Source: Talinum fruticosum
Lineage: Eukaryota > Streptophyta > Magnoliopsida > Caryophyllales > Talinaceae
Length of the DNA stretch: 64,000 nt
Assembly (NCBI GenBank): GCA_021018815.1
Contig: JAITYX010000011.1
Span: 3,486,501-3,550,500, forward strand
Reading direction: 5' to 3'
Shown: piece after piece, positions 45,701 to 60,403 of the stretch
Position numbering within the stretch: position 1 is the first letter of the stretch
Layout of the letters: every line of letters begins with the position of its first letter
Program-made: the position numbers and the translations under genes
The notes under the pieces: model-generated
The model's input: the letters and a program-made list of their open reading frames with translations, nothing else
What the model was told of the DNA's origin: nothing
The model's database searches: none

Positions 45701-46180
45701 ATTTAAAAGCTTAATCGGAGTTAGTAATGGCTTTGGTGGAGCTGAATTTATAATTAGATGGAGGATAATTAGGTAAGTGGCTACGAGATGAAAAGACAAG
45801 AAAATTTTAAAGTGTAATGGTCTCGGCGAGAGTTGATTACAGGGGAAATTAGAGCATTAAATGAGTTGGTGGACTGGGAAATTAAATTGGCCTAAGTGAA
45901 AAAGGGAAATAGAAAAATTTGTTAGAAATTGTAGCTCGATTAAGTGACAAATAAGGAGTTAAAGGAAACAAATTAAAAGTTTATAAAAAATAGATACAAG
46001 AATGGTTAATAAGTTAATGCAAAAATTGAATTTCAATTTGAAAACAAAAATCAATGGGAACGACACTAATGAAGAAAACAAAGAAAATCAATATTTAACA
46101 TGAAATGATCGGTTGACCAAGGTATGTTACTACTTGTACCTTTCAAAATATTTAAACCTTTAATTGTTAAAATGTTAACG
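42744..46180. other. AT-rich DNA with one GC-richer block, no gene seen
   Basis: Most of this is AT-rich with long A or T runs. A GC-richer block at 45010-45300 has several overlapping short frames on both strands without family similarity and is followed by intron-like DNA. It could be the leader of an unrecognised transposon or non-coding transcript. Confidence 0.4.
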
Positions 46181-46199
46181 AGCTTTTTATTCAGCCAAC

Positions 46200-46345
46200 G
46201 ACTTTTTAATAGAGGCCATGACTGCAATTGTGTGCATATTAGGATCTTAATCCTGACAATTTGGATTATAATTGAACCCTCTACTCGAGGCCATGACTCG
46301 CAATCGTGTACATATTAGGATCTTAATCCTGGCCAAAAACCAAAA
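46200..46345 (+). repeat. Tandem duplication, unit about 73 bp
   Basis: GAGGCCATGACT followed by GCAAT, GTGT and CATATTAGGATCTTAATCCT occurs twice in a row (about 46212 and 46285). The end of each unit contains the palindrome AGGATCTTAATCCT. Confidence 0.8.
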
Positions 46346-48859
<2,514 letters not shown>

Positions 48860-49048
48860 TCATTCATCCGGAGTGACATAGGCCTTCTTTAGAAACAAAG
48901 CTTTCTTCATTCTATCACTTCTCCTGGTAGGTTGTGACTGCCTAGAAGTTGTGTTTTTACCGATAATTGAGGCACTTAATTTGGTTGATGTCCTTGATGC
49001 ATAACCTTTAGGCAATCTAACTTCACCTTGAAATTGGCTTTTGACAAT
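48860..49048 (-). other. Possible C-terminal coding remnant of unknown family
   Basis: On the minus strand a frame without ATG runs about 62 codons from 49048 to a TGA at 48862-48860. It includes FQGEVRLPKGYASRTSTK and QPTRRSDRMKKALFLKKAYV and ends TPDE. It is rich in Ser, Thr, Lys and Arg and looks like a real C-terminus, but I do not recognise the family. No transposon ends clearly bracket it. Confidence 0.3.
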
Positions 49049-49643
49049 CTAATCATTTGCGATTCAAGTGTTTGAGATTATCATCATCATAGATGGAACG
49101 AAGTCCCCACTAATTTTGAGTAAATATTTTTCAAAAGTAAATTAATAAAATAATAAACTAAAACTAACAATTAAACTACTCTAATGGTGACCAAAGTCAT
49201 CATGGCTCACAACTACCTAATAACTAATAACAATCGTAATATCCACCACTAACTAAAGCAATAAAAAGGAAATACATGAAAGAAAAATTACCTACTTAGA
49301 GCAATCCATGGACCGCCTCCATTATGTTTAAGCAATTATCTCAATCTAATTGAACTACTTTTGTGGGTTTGAACCTAGAAAAATCAAAGAAAATGGGAGG
49401 AGAAAGAAATTTAAGACGAAATTACAATCAAAGGGGGTGTTTGTGATTACAAAAGGGAGGGAAAGATCTTAACCTTCTTAAATGCGAGTGCCTTCACTTA
49501 AACCTAAATAAGTGGGTCTTGGGGTGGATTTTTGGGAAATAAAAATTAATATGGATGGAATTGAGTGAAAATAACATCAAACTTCATAAAATTAACTAAG
49601 GAATCAAGACTTTCGATAAATAAATTTTAAGGTAACAAATAGA
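49049..49643. other. Spacer left of a CACTA terminus
   Basis: AT-rich, with no gene seen. It might hold introns or earlier exons of the remnant at 48860-49048, but nothing is recognisable. Confidence 0.35.
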
Positions 49644-49990
49644 CACTACTACGAAACCATTTTAACTACGGTTAAAAATGACATTTAACTATGGTTAACT
49701 GGTGTCGTGTATGTGGAAATCATTGTATGTACCACCTTTTACTATGGTTCAAAACCGTAGTCATAGGTCGATCTATGACGACAGTCTTCATCCGAACCGT
49801 CGTCATAGGCCTTCATTTGTAGTTGAAAAAATTATTACAGAGCACCTATGACTACGGCTCAGATGAAGGAACCGTCATCATAGATAAGCCTATGACTACG
49901 GTTTAGGTGAAGAACCGTAGTCATACGCTTCAACCGGACCTTTTACTATGGTTCCGCCTTAAGAACCGTAGTAATAAGTCCGATTTTTTT
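49644..49990 (+). mobile_element. CACTA-type terminus with subterminal repeats (truncated element)
   Basis: The end CACTACTACGAAACC is followed by many copies of AACCGTAGTCATA, TATGACTACGGTT and diverged forms in both orientations up to about 49975. This is the layout of CACTA ends. The opposite end is not found. The gypsy-like LTR starts about 65 bp farther on and may have cut the element. Confidence 0.65.
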
Positions 49991-50056
49991 AATAATTTTT
50001 TTATGTTTGCTTGTCCTCTATACAGTACAAAAAATTATATACAAACTAAGAAAGGT

Positions 50057-51326
50057 TGCTAAGGAACAAGAAAGGTTGCCAAGCAAGTTTGGAGCATCAA
50101 GTTTGCATCATCCAAAAGTCGCCAGAATCCGCCTGAGTTCAAGTTTAGGTTAGGTCAACTTTCAGCAAGCATAACTCAAGATTGGGGAAAGAGGAGGGCG
50201 TCAAATTTTCTATGAGACAACCTTGATAAGTCCTTTCCTAAGGGGGAGTCTTGGATTTTCCATAAAAATCGAAAACAATAAGTTTGAACCACTTTTGTCA
50301 TCACCAATTTTTGACGTCCAGATTGACCTTTGCCCACTAAAGCTAGCGTATCTCACTCATTACTGGGTCAAAATGGGCAAACAATATATTCCTAAAAATC
50401 TTACTTCCTAAGCTTTCCAAGCATGCTTTTAGATTCAAATTTGGAGTTGTACCCAGAAAGATATGGTCGTTGCAAAGTGGCACTAGTTCCAGGTGAAAGT
50501 GACCTGCATAGGTCGTTTTCAACCTTTTTGGGTGTTTGCTGATTTTGTGCTTTTCGCTTTATGTTTTTTACTTTATTATCTCCTTAGCTGAATGTATTAG
50601 CCATATTAGGAGGTCAATCTTGTAATTAGAACCGTATGGTTTGGATTTTTAAGCCTCATTTTGTAAGCACTATAAATACTTAAGGCGTTGCCATGTAAAA
50701 ACTAGTTGATGAGTTATTGAAGTTGAGCTTGGCTCCTTACCTTCAACTCTTGTTCTTTGCTTATCCTAATTGTGGCTTAATTAGGTGGTGATCAAAGAGT
50801 CTAATTATGTAATAATGATGTTGTGTCTTATCCATTAGTGCCCAATTAGAAGCCCTAAAGTTCAGCTTGGCGGTGTGTCTTATCCTTGCTTAGCTTTAGT
50901 TTATGTTTATGCTTGTTACAAATTCCCCCTCCTTCATCTTTGCTCATTTCCCAAAACCCTTTTCCCTTATTTTTCCCCAGCATCTTGAGTTTACAATCCC
51001 CAAATTTCAGATCAATCCTATCCCCCATTCATCCCCCATATCAAAAATAAAATGGCCAGTTTTGGATGTCCATGCTCCTAGGTCTACTTTTGTGTTCTAT
51101 TTGAGCTTGAACTTGATCTTGGTTGTTCTTCAAACTTTCCCCTCCTCTTTTCCAGTAACTTAAGAGTTCCCTCCCCCCAAAAAATTCAAAACCAAATCCA
51201 CCAAAAAGGCCTCCATCCCCCAATTCCCCAAAGCTGCTCCCAGTAGAACCCATTACGGTCGATTGTAGTTTTGCTAGCCAAAACCCATTTTCCCCTCACC
51301 TTGCCTTCACCCTCACCCCTCTATCA
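50057..51326 (+). repeat. 5' LTR of a gypsy-like retrotransposon
   Basis: This 1,270 bp segment is directly repeated at 54059-55310. Both copies share AAGGAACAAGAAAGGTTGCC at the start and CCTTCACCCTCACCCCT near the end, finishing in ATCA. They differ by many substitutions and small indels, so the insertion is old. The start is set where similarity between the copies begins. Confidence 0.8.
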
Positions 51327-51330
51327 GTTT

Positions 51331-51342
51331 TGGAATCAGAGC
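51331..51342 (+). other. Primer-binding site (initiator Met tRNA type)
   Basis: TGGAATCAGAGC, four bases after the 5' LTR, differs by one base from TGGTATCAGAGC, the usual plant site complementary to the 3' end of initiator methionine tRNA. Confidence 0.75.
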
Positions 51343-54058
51343 TTAAGGGCCCCTCCTAGGCTTTGTTCCACCAGATCTACCCCACAAAAAGTCCTCACCC
51401 ACTTCCATCTACAAAGAATCCAGTTACCATGTTTTTGCCAAGAAAAAGAAGAAGCTACGTGAGTTAAAGTATGGGTTTAATGCCCTTGAGTTAAGGATAC
51501 ACTTGTGGGAAGAAGAAATGCAGTCATTCGGGCTTGACATGAAGGGAAACATGGACCAACCCTTGGAGCCAAAAGAAGAAGCCCCTAGTCAAGAAGACAA
51601 TGAGTCCCACATTGGTTTGCTTCAAAAGTTTGATGAGTGTAATGAAGATGTCTTGGTGGACAAGTGCCCTACCACAAAGGAGGAAGAATGAGATCATCAT
51701 TTCCCTTCAAAAGCAGTTCTGGTTGTGTATGGAGATAAGGAAAAGATCAAAGCACCTCAAGAAGATCAAATGGAGAACCTAACTCATATAAATGACAAGG
51801 CCAAAGTTGGCTTCATCCTCATTGATAAGGAAGTATATACCGATGTGGTTTCCATGGTCATGACGGGGACGATTGAGCTTCAAGCTATTGCCCACCCACA
51901 ATCTAGTTGCTCTCCATGGTTCAACCAAGGTAATGGTCTTCAAGGTTCTTCTCATTGTCTCATTACCTTTGGTTTAGGCAAGGTATATGTAGATGAGGTT
52001 TGGTGTGTTATAGTGGATGTATGTCTATGGACTTTGGGGCAGCCTTGCTGGTATAATAGGGAGGATTTTCATGCTAGGTACACCTCTACCACAGATTGGA
52101 AGGACTTCACATTAACCCTTTCATCTCTTCCCCAATTCAACCAACCTAAACCACAAAAGGACCAAGGCCTAGACAAGGTGTTCTTGACCTTTGGGAAGGC
52201 TTATCTTAAGACTAACCGCCATGAATATCGGCCTTATAAAGAGCCTCTTCCCCCAAACACTACCCAACCAGAAAGTGTCCAAACCTTACACCCTTTAGCT
52301 CAAACACTTCTCGCTCAACCATCCTTTGAAGAAAGCCAAGAGAAACCTACCCAACCCCGGTTCTTATCTTACCATGCGTTGACAATATATTTGAGGAGGA
52401 ATTTGGTGCAACGGGTGTTGGAGTTAGTAATGTACTAACTCAAGTGGGCTGCTCAAGTACTCTACTTCATTGAGAAATTGTGTGACTCCAAACGGGGTGC
52501 TCTACCCATGAGAAAGGAGCTTTGGCCATCATACATTCACTTGAGAGTTGGAACCAATGCCTTGTGGCTCAAGGGTTCATATGGCATCCGGGCCCTAATG
52601 CCCCAACGTGCATTCAAGGGAAGAAAAGACGAGACTCTCACTACTCCAAGTGGGCTAAATCACTACAAGTCTTCCATCTCTTAACCAAGTTCAAACCAGA
52701 GAGTTCAATCATGGAGCCAAGGCCTTATCAAGAAGGTATCTCTTATTGGTTTTATTGGAAAGTTGTGTTTTTCACTTTGATCACCTAATGTGTTTGTATG
52801 GTGTTGATCATGATTTTGGAGACTTGACCCAAGAGTGTGGGAGGAAAAGGAAACCCCTTCAAGGGCCCTAGGCTTTACATCCCGCAATGTGGGACAAGAG
52901 AGCAACTAGACTAAAGCTTATCCAGTTTGCTCTCTACTTGTGGAGGGTCTTATATCATAACAATTCTAGCCAAGAATATCTAATCCTTGTGTCCCTTAAC
53001 CCTTCCCCATCACACACAAACCAAGTCCTTCAAAGACTTTGATCAAGCCAAAACACTTCCCATTTTGGATGAGCCTTATAGCTATACTACCACCTTTGTC
53101 TTGTGGACTTGGGAGATTGTTTCCTTCCTAGCTCAACCCAGCCAGATTCTGTCCAAACCCACCCATCTTTGGTTCAAGCCCTCGGAATTCAATGTGGGCA
53201 TGCCTTCATTGATGAGCTCCCATCCTCTAAGGTGGAGATAATAGCCAAAAGTGAAAGGGAGAAGAGTTTAAACTCATATGTTGAGAGAAGTATGTTTGTG
53301 ACCAAGAAGGAAGGGTGTATGCAAAGGTGTGTGAGCAGCCATGACAAGAAGGGTGAGTCCCTAGAAGCATGCCAACTCTCGGCCAAGTACCAACTCCACA
53401 AGCTCAATCAAGGGGCAGTCGAGGTACCCGAGAGGAGTGTCTTACTTTTCCCATTGAAAGATTATATTTGTGGTTTTGAGTATGTAAGTTCCTTGCGTGG
53501 GGTTGATCATGAAGTTGGAGAATTGTGTTCAGAATATTCGGAGCAACCTAAGGGAGAGGTCATGAAGAAAAGGGAGTACCACCATAAAGTTCATCGGTTA
53601 TGTTTGTCACAATGTGGAGAATTGTATGAAGAAATTATTAGGATATTGTGGAGGGCAATGGTCCTTGATCATACACAAACGGCAAGCCTCACTGGTCCAT
53701 CAAATGAAAGAGGGTAGAATGCCTTGTCAAGAATGATGCTACCCACAAACTTGTGAAGGATCAATTCCTACTTATCAGCCTTTTCATCCATTGGTTGACT
53801 CCGATCAAATTTTGGGGAGTTATGAGCTTAATTTGTGTTCTTAGGATGCTAATGCTGCCAGGGGAGAGAATTCAAGATATCCTTGCACCAAGACCAATGG
53901 TATTATCCCCATGGATGAATGGAGCTACAAGAAGAAGGTGTCACAACCTCGAGAAGTTGGTGGCTATCTTCCTCCCTATTTTGCAAGATGATCTCCACGA
54001 GAATTTGTGGGCAAATTCTCACTTAGCCGGAGAGGATGACGGAGGGGAGCCCACGGTG
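51343..54058 (+). pseudogene. Degenerate internal region of the gypsy-like element
   Basis: No continuous polyprotein remains. Near 51990-52110 a frame reads DEVWCVIVDVC and LGQPCWYNREDFH, the decayed form of the segment following the aspartic protease in Ty3/gypsy elements (usually ending LLGRPWQYDR and H-DG). At about 52500-52700 another frame reads THEKGALAIIHSLESW, FIWHPGPNAP and HYSKWAKSLQVFHLL. This corresponds to the RNase H region with its TYEKELLAI, HTDHESL and HAKWVEF motifs, in which the catalytic-type acidic residue positions are lost. Only about 400 bp separate the two, so the reverse transcriptase is deleted. The right part (52990-54190) has longer open frames of unclear origin. 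A purine-rich tract, GGAGGGGAG (54041-54049), precedes the 3' LTR. Confidence 0.7.
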
Positions 54059-55310
54059 TGCCAAGGAACAAGAAAGGTTGCCAAGCAAGTTTGGAGCATC
54101 AAGTTTGCATCATCCAAAAGTTGCCGGAATCCGCCTAGTTCAAGCTTAGGCTTCGTCAACTTTCAAGCAAGCATAACTCAAGATTGGTGAAAGAGGAAGA
54201 TTTCAAATTTTGTGTGAGACAACCTTGATAAGTACTTTCCTAAGGGGAGTCTTGGTTTTTCCATAAAAAATCGGAAACAATAAGTTTGAATAACTTTTGT
54301 CAAAGTCAGCAATTCGGACGTCTAGATTGACCTTTGCCCACTAAAGCTAGCGTCTCTCACTCATTACTCGGGTCAAAATGGGCAAACGATATATGCCTGG
54401 AAAGCTTACTTCTTAACATTTCCAAGCATGCTTTTGGATTCAAATTTGGAGCTATTCCCAGAAAGATATGGTCGTTTCAAAGTGGTGCCAGTTCCAGGTG
54501 AAAGCGACCTACATAAGTCGTTTTCAACCTTTTTGGGTGTTTGCTGATTTTGTCCCTTTTGCATAAACTTTATTATCTCCTTAGCTGAATGTATTAACCA
54601 TATTAGGAGGACAATCTTGTAATTGGAACCGTAGGATTTGGATTTTTAAGCCTAATTTTGTAAGCACTATAAATACTTAAGGTGCTGACATGTAAAAATT
54701 AGTTGATGAGTTATTGAAGTTGAGCTTGGCTTCAACTCTCGTTCTTTACTTATCTTAATTGTGGCTTAATTAAGTTGTGATCAAAGAGACTAATTAGGTA
54801 CTAATGGTGGTGTGTCTTATCCATTAGTACCCAATTAGAAACCCTAAAGTTCGCTTGGTGGTGTGTCTTATCCTTACTTAGCTTTAATTTATGTTTATAC
54901 TTGTTACAAACCCCCCCACCCTCATCTTTTCTCATTTCCCAAAACCCTTTTCCCCTCTTTTTCCCCAGCATCTTGAGTTCACAATCGCCAAATTTAGATA
55001 AATCCCAGCCCCCATTCGTCCCCACATAAAAACAAACAAAGTGGCCAATTCTGGATGTTCGTGTGCCTAGGTCTACTTTTTGTGTTCTGTTTAAGCTTGA
55101 ATCGATCTTGGTTGTTCTTCAAACTTTCCCTTCTTCTTTTCTAATGACTTAAGAGTTCCCCCTCAAAATTCAAAACCAAACTCCACCAAAAGGCCTCCAT
55201 CCCCCATTTCCCCAAAACTGCTCCCAGTATAACCTATTCCGGCCGGTTGTAGTTTTGCTAGTCAAAACCCATTTTCCCTTCACATTGCCTTCACCCTCAC
55301 CCCTCCATCA
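54059..55310 (+). repeat. 3' LTR of the gypsy-like retrotransposon
   Basis: This 1,252 bp direct copy of the 5' LTR ends CCCTCCATCA at 55310. The flanks AAGGT (left of the 5' LTR) and AATAT (right of the 3' LTR) do not match, so no target duplication is visible. Confidence 0.8.
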
Positions 55311-56981
55311 AATATGTAATTTAAAATACAAAAAGAATCTAAAATGAATAATCTATACTAAATGTTATTTGAAAGAACTAAAAATCTTGATAATATATCG
55401 TAGAAAATAAATTAAAAGTGGTATTGAAATACATTTTTTCAATGTAAAAGAATTGGGATACTTCATTCTAACTAAAAAATATTAATTTCCCTAAAAAATT
55501 GACATGTGAAAATATTATCAAAATATTAAATAATTTATCTCTACAAAATTCAATTCATTAAACCATAAGTATAGAAAAAATTCACTAGAAAAGGTTTTTT
55601 TTAATTGGTAAATAGAAGGAAAAGGTTATAGTAATTGTTGCTATACTACAATCGCAACAATCATTAGAAAATGAATCGATCCGTCCGGACATGCGTGTTT
55701 TGAATCAATCACAATCATTCTTTTTTAATTTTAATTATGTAAAACAATATATTTTAAAAATCTCATAACATTTTTAAAATTTGATTTAATTAAATAGGTT
55801 TTGTTTGTTGCTTGAATTACTTACCGAGAAAGATAAAAGGCACCATAGATTAGTGAAGTTTTGGTGAATCTCCCGATCACCTTACAACTTTTCATCATTA
55901 GTTTCCGTTCCCTCAACCCTACCTCCACTAATTCTGTCACCCGATTATTTCCGACGGAAGGCTAAGGTTAGCTAAGTGAACTTAAAAATAAGCATTTATT
56001 ATCCAATCCCTTTGTGGAGGCATGGGCGAATAGGAGGCGTTTAACTGGTGAAGTGGCCATTTTTTCAAGTGTCATTGATAATGTGAACGCAAAAAAGGGA
56101 GAGGGGACATTATGAACTACAAGGGAGATGAGAGATGGAGAGATGCCGGAAAATATGAAGGATAAGGCTTTGGCCGAGAATAATAGCCATGAAAGGAAGG
56201 TAGAGGAAGAAATTTGTACGAACATGGAGGATTAGAGAAATAGGTCGGTTTTATTTTTGTCGCGGAATCCATGAAATGCTGAGGATTTTAGCCTGAAAAG
56301 ATGGTGTGATGGATATGGTAACTTCAATAATAGGAATATTAGTTAACAAAGGAAGTTTCACTTAAGGCTTGTTCGAAATTACATAAAAATTATCATTTAT
56401 TTATGTTTTCTGTTCTTTTATGTTCATTTATGTTTGTTTATGTTTGTTTATGTTCATTTTTATTCATTTCTTCTCTTTTACATTACTCATTTATGTTCAT
56501 TTTTTTCTTTTGTGTTACTCGTTTTTATTTGTTTCTATTTATATTTCCGTATGTTTTTTCTATAATTTCGAGCATGTCCTTAATTACTAATTTCTCTTTT
56601 ATGGAAGGAAACTAAACATGCCTTTAATAAAATTGTATTATTTTATGTTTACAAATAAATTAATGTATTTAGAAAACGAAAATATATAAATAGCTAAGAT
56701 TTACATATAATACGTGTATTGTTCAAATTATTTTAATTATAATAATTGTCTTATAGGTACAGCTGTAACTACACCCGAACTAAAACATCAAAATTACCAA
56801 AATAACAAAATCAATGTATTTATATTTAATATAATAAAATAATAAATTAAATAATGTAGTGTCATGATTACTGTAAAAGCTAATGCACAGTATCAAAAAT
56901 TGTCTTTTTATTATGGAATGAAGGAAAGTGGAGTTGTGCCATTGGTTACTCTGTACTTCATCCGCTTCACTTGATTCTTTA
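55311..56981. other. AT-rich DNA upstream of the HPR3-like gene
   Basis: No supported gene lies here. A T-rich minisatellite built on TTTATGTTCATTTATGTTTG occupies about 56400-56480. The last few hundred bases should contain the promoter of the HPR3-like gene, but no clear TATA box was identified. Confidence 0.5.
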
Positions 56982-57451
56982 ATGGAGCAGAAAGAATTTC
57001 CAGAAATGGTATCCAAACCAAAAATCCTGATGCTAAATCCACCCATCGTATACCGCATACACAAATCCCAACTCTCTCACCACTTCCACTTCATCAATGC
57101 CCGCGACTCATCTCTCCCTCTCCAGGAATTCCTCGCCGCCGGGAACGCCGACGACGCCACCGCCATGCTCACCAACAACAACACCCCCATCACCGCCGAC
57201 GGCGTCCTCCGCCACCTTCCCTCCCTCCGATGCATCGTCAACACCTCCGCCGGTACCGACCACATCGACCTTGCTGAGTGCCGCCGCCGAGGCATTTCCG
57301 TCGCGAACGGCGGCGATGTCTACGCCGACGACTGCGCTGACGTGGCAGTCTCTCTCCTCCTCGATGTCCTCCGTAGATTATCCGCCGGCTACCGCTACGT
57401 GAGGAGCGGTGCCTGGGGGCTAAGGGCGGCGACTACCCTCTTGGTAATCGA
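56982..57451 (+). CDS. HPR3: Hydroxypyruvate/glyoxylate reductase, HPR3-like, exon 1
   Basis: This exon encodes the N-terminal catalytic-domain half of a D-isomer 2-hydroxyacid dehydrogenase of the photorespiratory hydroxypyruvate reductase group. Visible family segments are LPLQEFLAAGN, LPSLRCIVNTSAGTDHIDL, ECRRRGISVANGG and ADCADVAVSLLLDVLRR-type text. Two in-frame starts exist, 56982 (MEQKEF) and 57006 (MVSKPKIL). The conserved GGDYPLGNR before the donor GTATGT (57452) is readable only after a one-base shift at the G-run 57415-57419. With one added base the exon is 471 nt and joins exon 2 in phase 0. An alternative donor at 57444 would keep the frame but lose that motif. Coding GC content is far above the flanks. 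The expected reaction is NAD(P)H-dependent reduction of hydroxypyruvate or glyoxylate. Confidence 0.85.
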
Positions 57452-58362
57452 GTATGTTCCCTAATTTAATTATGTGATTAATTAATGATTTCTGAGTTGA
57501 ATTTTGTACATTCATTTGTTTTCCTGATTTATTATTTTTTTTCACTGTGGAGGCTAAAAACACGAGTAGGATTGTTTTATTTCATAATCGATGTTCTTAA
57601 ATGTTATGATCATAATCTTTTTGTCAAGTTCAAACCCTTTTAGTATTTTGGTTCATTTGTAGTTATACTCCTTCCTTTTCTTATCGCTTTAAGATTATGA
57701 GAAATTACGGTGACAAAATTTATATTGAAAGACGACGTTGTCTAAAGATTTTATTGAAAATGAACGAAATTGAGAGAAAAAATAATTAATAATGATAAAA
57801 TTAATAAACTAGTTATTAATACATCATCGAAATTGTAAAGTGATAGATATTGTGAAACGAAAAAGTTAGAGTGGCGTGTATTTTGAAATGTAGGGATTAG
57901 TACTACTTGGGAGTGACATTGACTATTGAGTAGAGGAAATGGTTTAGTGGAGAAGACTAAATTCCGGAATAGCAGCACCGGTGGGACTGACTTTTTAACT
58001 ACAGGTTAACGGGGGTGTTTGATTGAAAGCTCTTGGGGGAAAAAGGTTATTTGGAAAGGTTTGGTTGTTTAGTCAAAACAACTAAATGCATGTGTGGTAA
58101 ACAATTGTTCAAACAATTGTTCTCAACTGCTCTTTCTCGAAGAGCTCTCCTATTTTTAATTTTTTTTTTTGGAAGAATTGATTGTGACAATGACACATTT
58201 GCAAAGTTTAAAAAAATTATACCATATACCACCAATCCTTGATATTATTTTTTATTTAAATTGAATATAATAAAGATTATATTAGATAGATGATGAATAT
58301 AAATTTTGAAAAAATAGTAAGAAAACAAAGTTTTATAAACGAACATAATTTGTATACATAAC

Positions 58363-58443
<81 letters not shown>

Positions 58444-58562
58444 GCGGGCGTGGACGTGGGCGTGGGCGTGGGCGTATGGGTGTGCGTGCGCGTGCGCGTG
58501 CGTGCGTGTGTGCGTGTGCGTGTGTGTGTGTGTGCGCGCACATGTGTGTGTATATATATATT
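58363..58562. repeat. Compound (AT)n-(GT)n-(GC/GT-rich)-(AT)n microsatellite
   Basis: An AT run to 58385 is followed by about 28 GT units to 58441. Next are several copies of a GTGGGC hexamer (58450-58475), alternating GC/GT sequence to about 58545, and a short AT run. Alternating purine-pyrimidine DNA of this kind can adopt Z-form. Confidence 0.95.
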
Positions 58563-58702
58563 TAAAAGACAACTTGATGAGGTTATAAATGAAATTTCAA
58601 CAGACGTCCTTTCCTCAAACATCTTATCTAAATAGTTAATTTAAAGAGCTAATAGCTAACATATTAGTAGTTGTTCGCTAAACAAGGCTTATACCTAAAT
58701 TC

Positions 58703-59890
58703 TAGACCTGTCAATCCGGGTGGGCAGATTGGTCGGATGTATTCGAGTTGGGTTAAAATATGGGTCGGGTCTATTTCGAGTTCGAGTAAAATACGGGCGG
58801 TCATATATCAAATTATACGGGTTTTGGTCAACCCAACGGGTTGAGAATGCCTTTTTACCTGTTAATCTTGTTTTTAAATTATAAAAATCTAACAAATTTT
58901 TGCTTAAAATTGCTCATAGTTCTACTCGAAGTTAGTTTTTGTATTTTCTAAAAGAAATATAAAAAAATATTCAAAACTTTCATTATGATATTTGCGTGAA
59001 GACCCACGTGGCTTCACTACTTGACCCGTTTAAATAAGGCCAATGAAAAGTTGGATCAATAATAGGTTGAATAATGATGACTTATTTTGTTCATGATTAG
59101 TTTTAAGGTTCGATGTTTATTTCACCTTGAGATTTTTATGTATATTTACTACATTTCAAAACAGATCGAGAAAAGGTTGGTAGGCTCAACCGAACCATTT
59201 TATTCACTAGCAAAAATTTGACTCTGTTTTAACCCAACTCATTGACCATCCTGGACTCTATGGTTCAAATACGGTCAAAAGAGTTTCAAATAAATGAGAA
59301 TTAGATATTTATAATAAACTAAAATTATTTTCTTTAATTATAACATAAAAATTTTACATTATTATACTAATATTATTTCTACCAAACAAAAGTATATTAT
59401 TTAAGATGTAACTAAGTATATTCACTCCACCAAAAATACAACAGAATAACTTGTGCAGTTTTGGTGTTTTTAATATATCATACTATTTGAATCCAAACAT
59501 ATTTTATTAAAATTAACTATGTGTAATTTGTGTATATAATGTTTTTTTATGAGAAAAAGTTGAGAAATGAAATAGTATTAGTGTTCGTTTGTAAATAATT
59601 GTGATAAATATTTAACATATTTTCAAATGATGTGATATAATAAATAATCATTATTAAAAGAATGATAAAGCGAATAGAAAATTATGTAACGGGGATAGAA
59701 CATTCAATTAACAAGTTACAAAGATAAAATTATTGTTTTTTGCCTTGACCCAACGGGTTTGAGTTGGATTGACTCGCCAATTTGCGGATTTTCCGGATTT
59801 GTTTTTTTCCGACAAAATCATGTCCAAAACCCAAAATTTTCCGACGGGTTTGGGTCAAGTTTTCAAGTCGGGTCATTTTTGTCGAGTCTA
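58703..59890. mobile_element. Non-autonomous hAT element, 1,188 bp, with perfect 8-bp target duplication
   Basis: The element starts TAGACCTGTCAATCCGGG and, on the minus strand, its other end reads TAGACTCGACAAAAATGACC. The 8-mer CTAAATTC flanks it exactly on both sides (58695-58702 and 59891-59898). Subterminal regions are full of GGGTCGGGT, GGGTTTGGGTC and related motifs in both orientations. Short inverted ends with 8-bp duplications define hAT elements. No transposase is present. Confidence 0.85.
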
Positions 59891-60089
59891 CTAAATTCTA
59901 TTCCTTTAACTTTCTAGAACAATGACTCTATTAGTTGGTGTTTAACCTTCTCTCTTAAGCCCTTCGCTTCATTCTAACAACTTATGTAATGGTCGATTCG
60001 GTGTAATCAAGCTTGCAATGCAAATAAATTTGTAATTGTGTTTCATTACTTTGTTTGGTTGTATGAGAGTAGCCCCGACGAAAAATCAG

Positions 60090-60240
60090 GTTGGGGTTAA
60101 ACTAGGTTTGGACAATTCGGACATTCGGACAAAATGGTACAACTCGAACCCTGTCCGAATTTGCAATTCGGACATGTCCAAACTCGAACTTGGACCCGAA
60201 TGTCATGACCAAATGTCCGAATTTATACTCTTGAGTAAAT
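60090..60240. repeat. Array of TTCGGACA/TGTCCGAA palindromic repeats (left)
   Basis: Several copies of TTCGGACATGTCC, ATTCGGACA and the complement TGTCCGAATTT occur in about 150 bp. A matching array lies at 62680-62890. Together they may be the subterminal regions of an older hAT-like element into which the copia remnant inserted. Confidence 0.6.
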
Positions 60241-60403
60241 TAGCTTATTTAAAATAACAGAGTGCAATTTTGTGTTTTTTCATGCTTGCTAGCTATGAGG
60301 CCACCGGATCGAAGCATTTAACATAGGAAATTTATGTAAAGAAATCACTAATAATTGATGATAGTTACAACACCTTTGCAACACCATCTCGCAAACCAAA
60401 CCG

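Noticed and set aside
55968..56225. 85-codon minus-strand frame and an overlapping plus-strand Glu/Lys-rich frame
   Set aside because: Neither shows similarity or gene-like signals; they shadow each other.
58245..58635. Frames rich in Cys-Val or His-Thr repeats
   Set aside because: They are translations of the (GT)n compound microsatellite.
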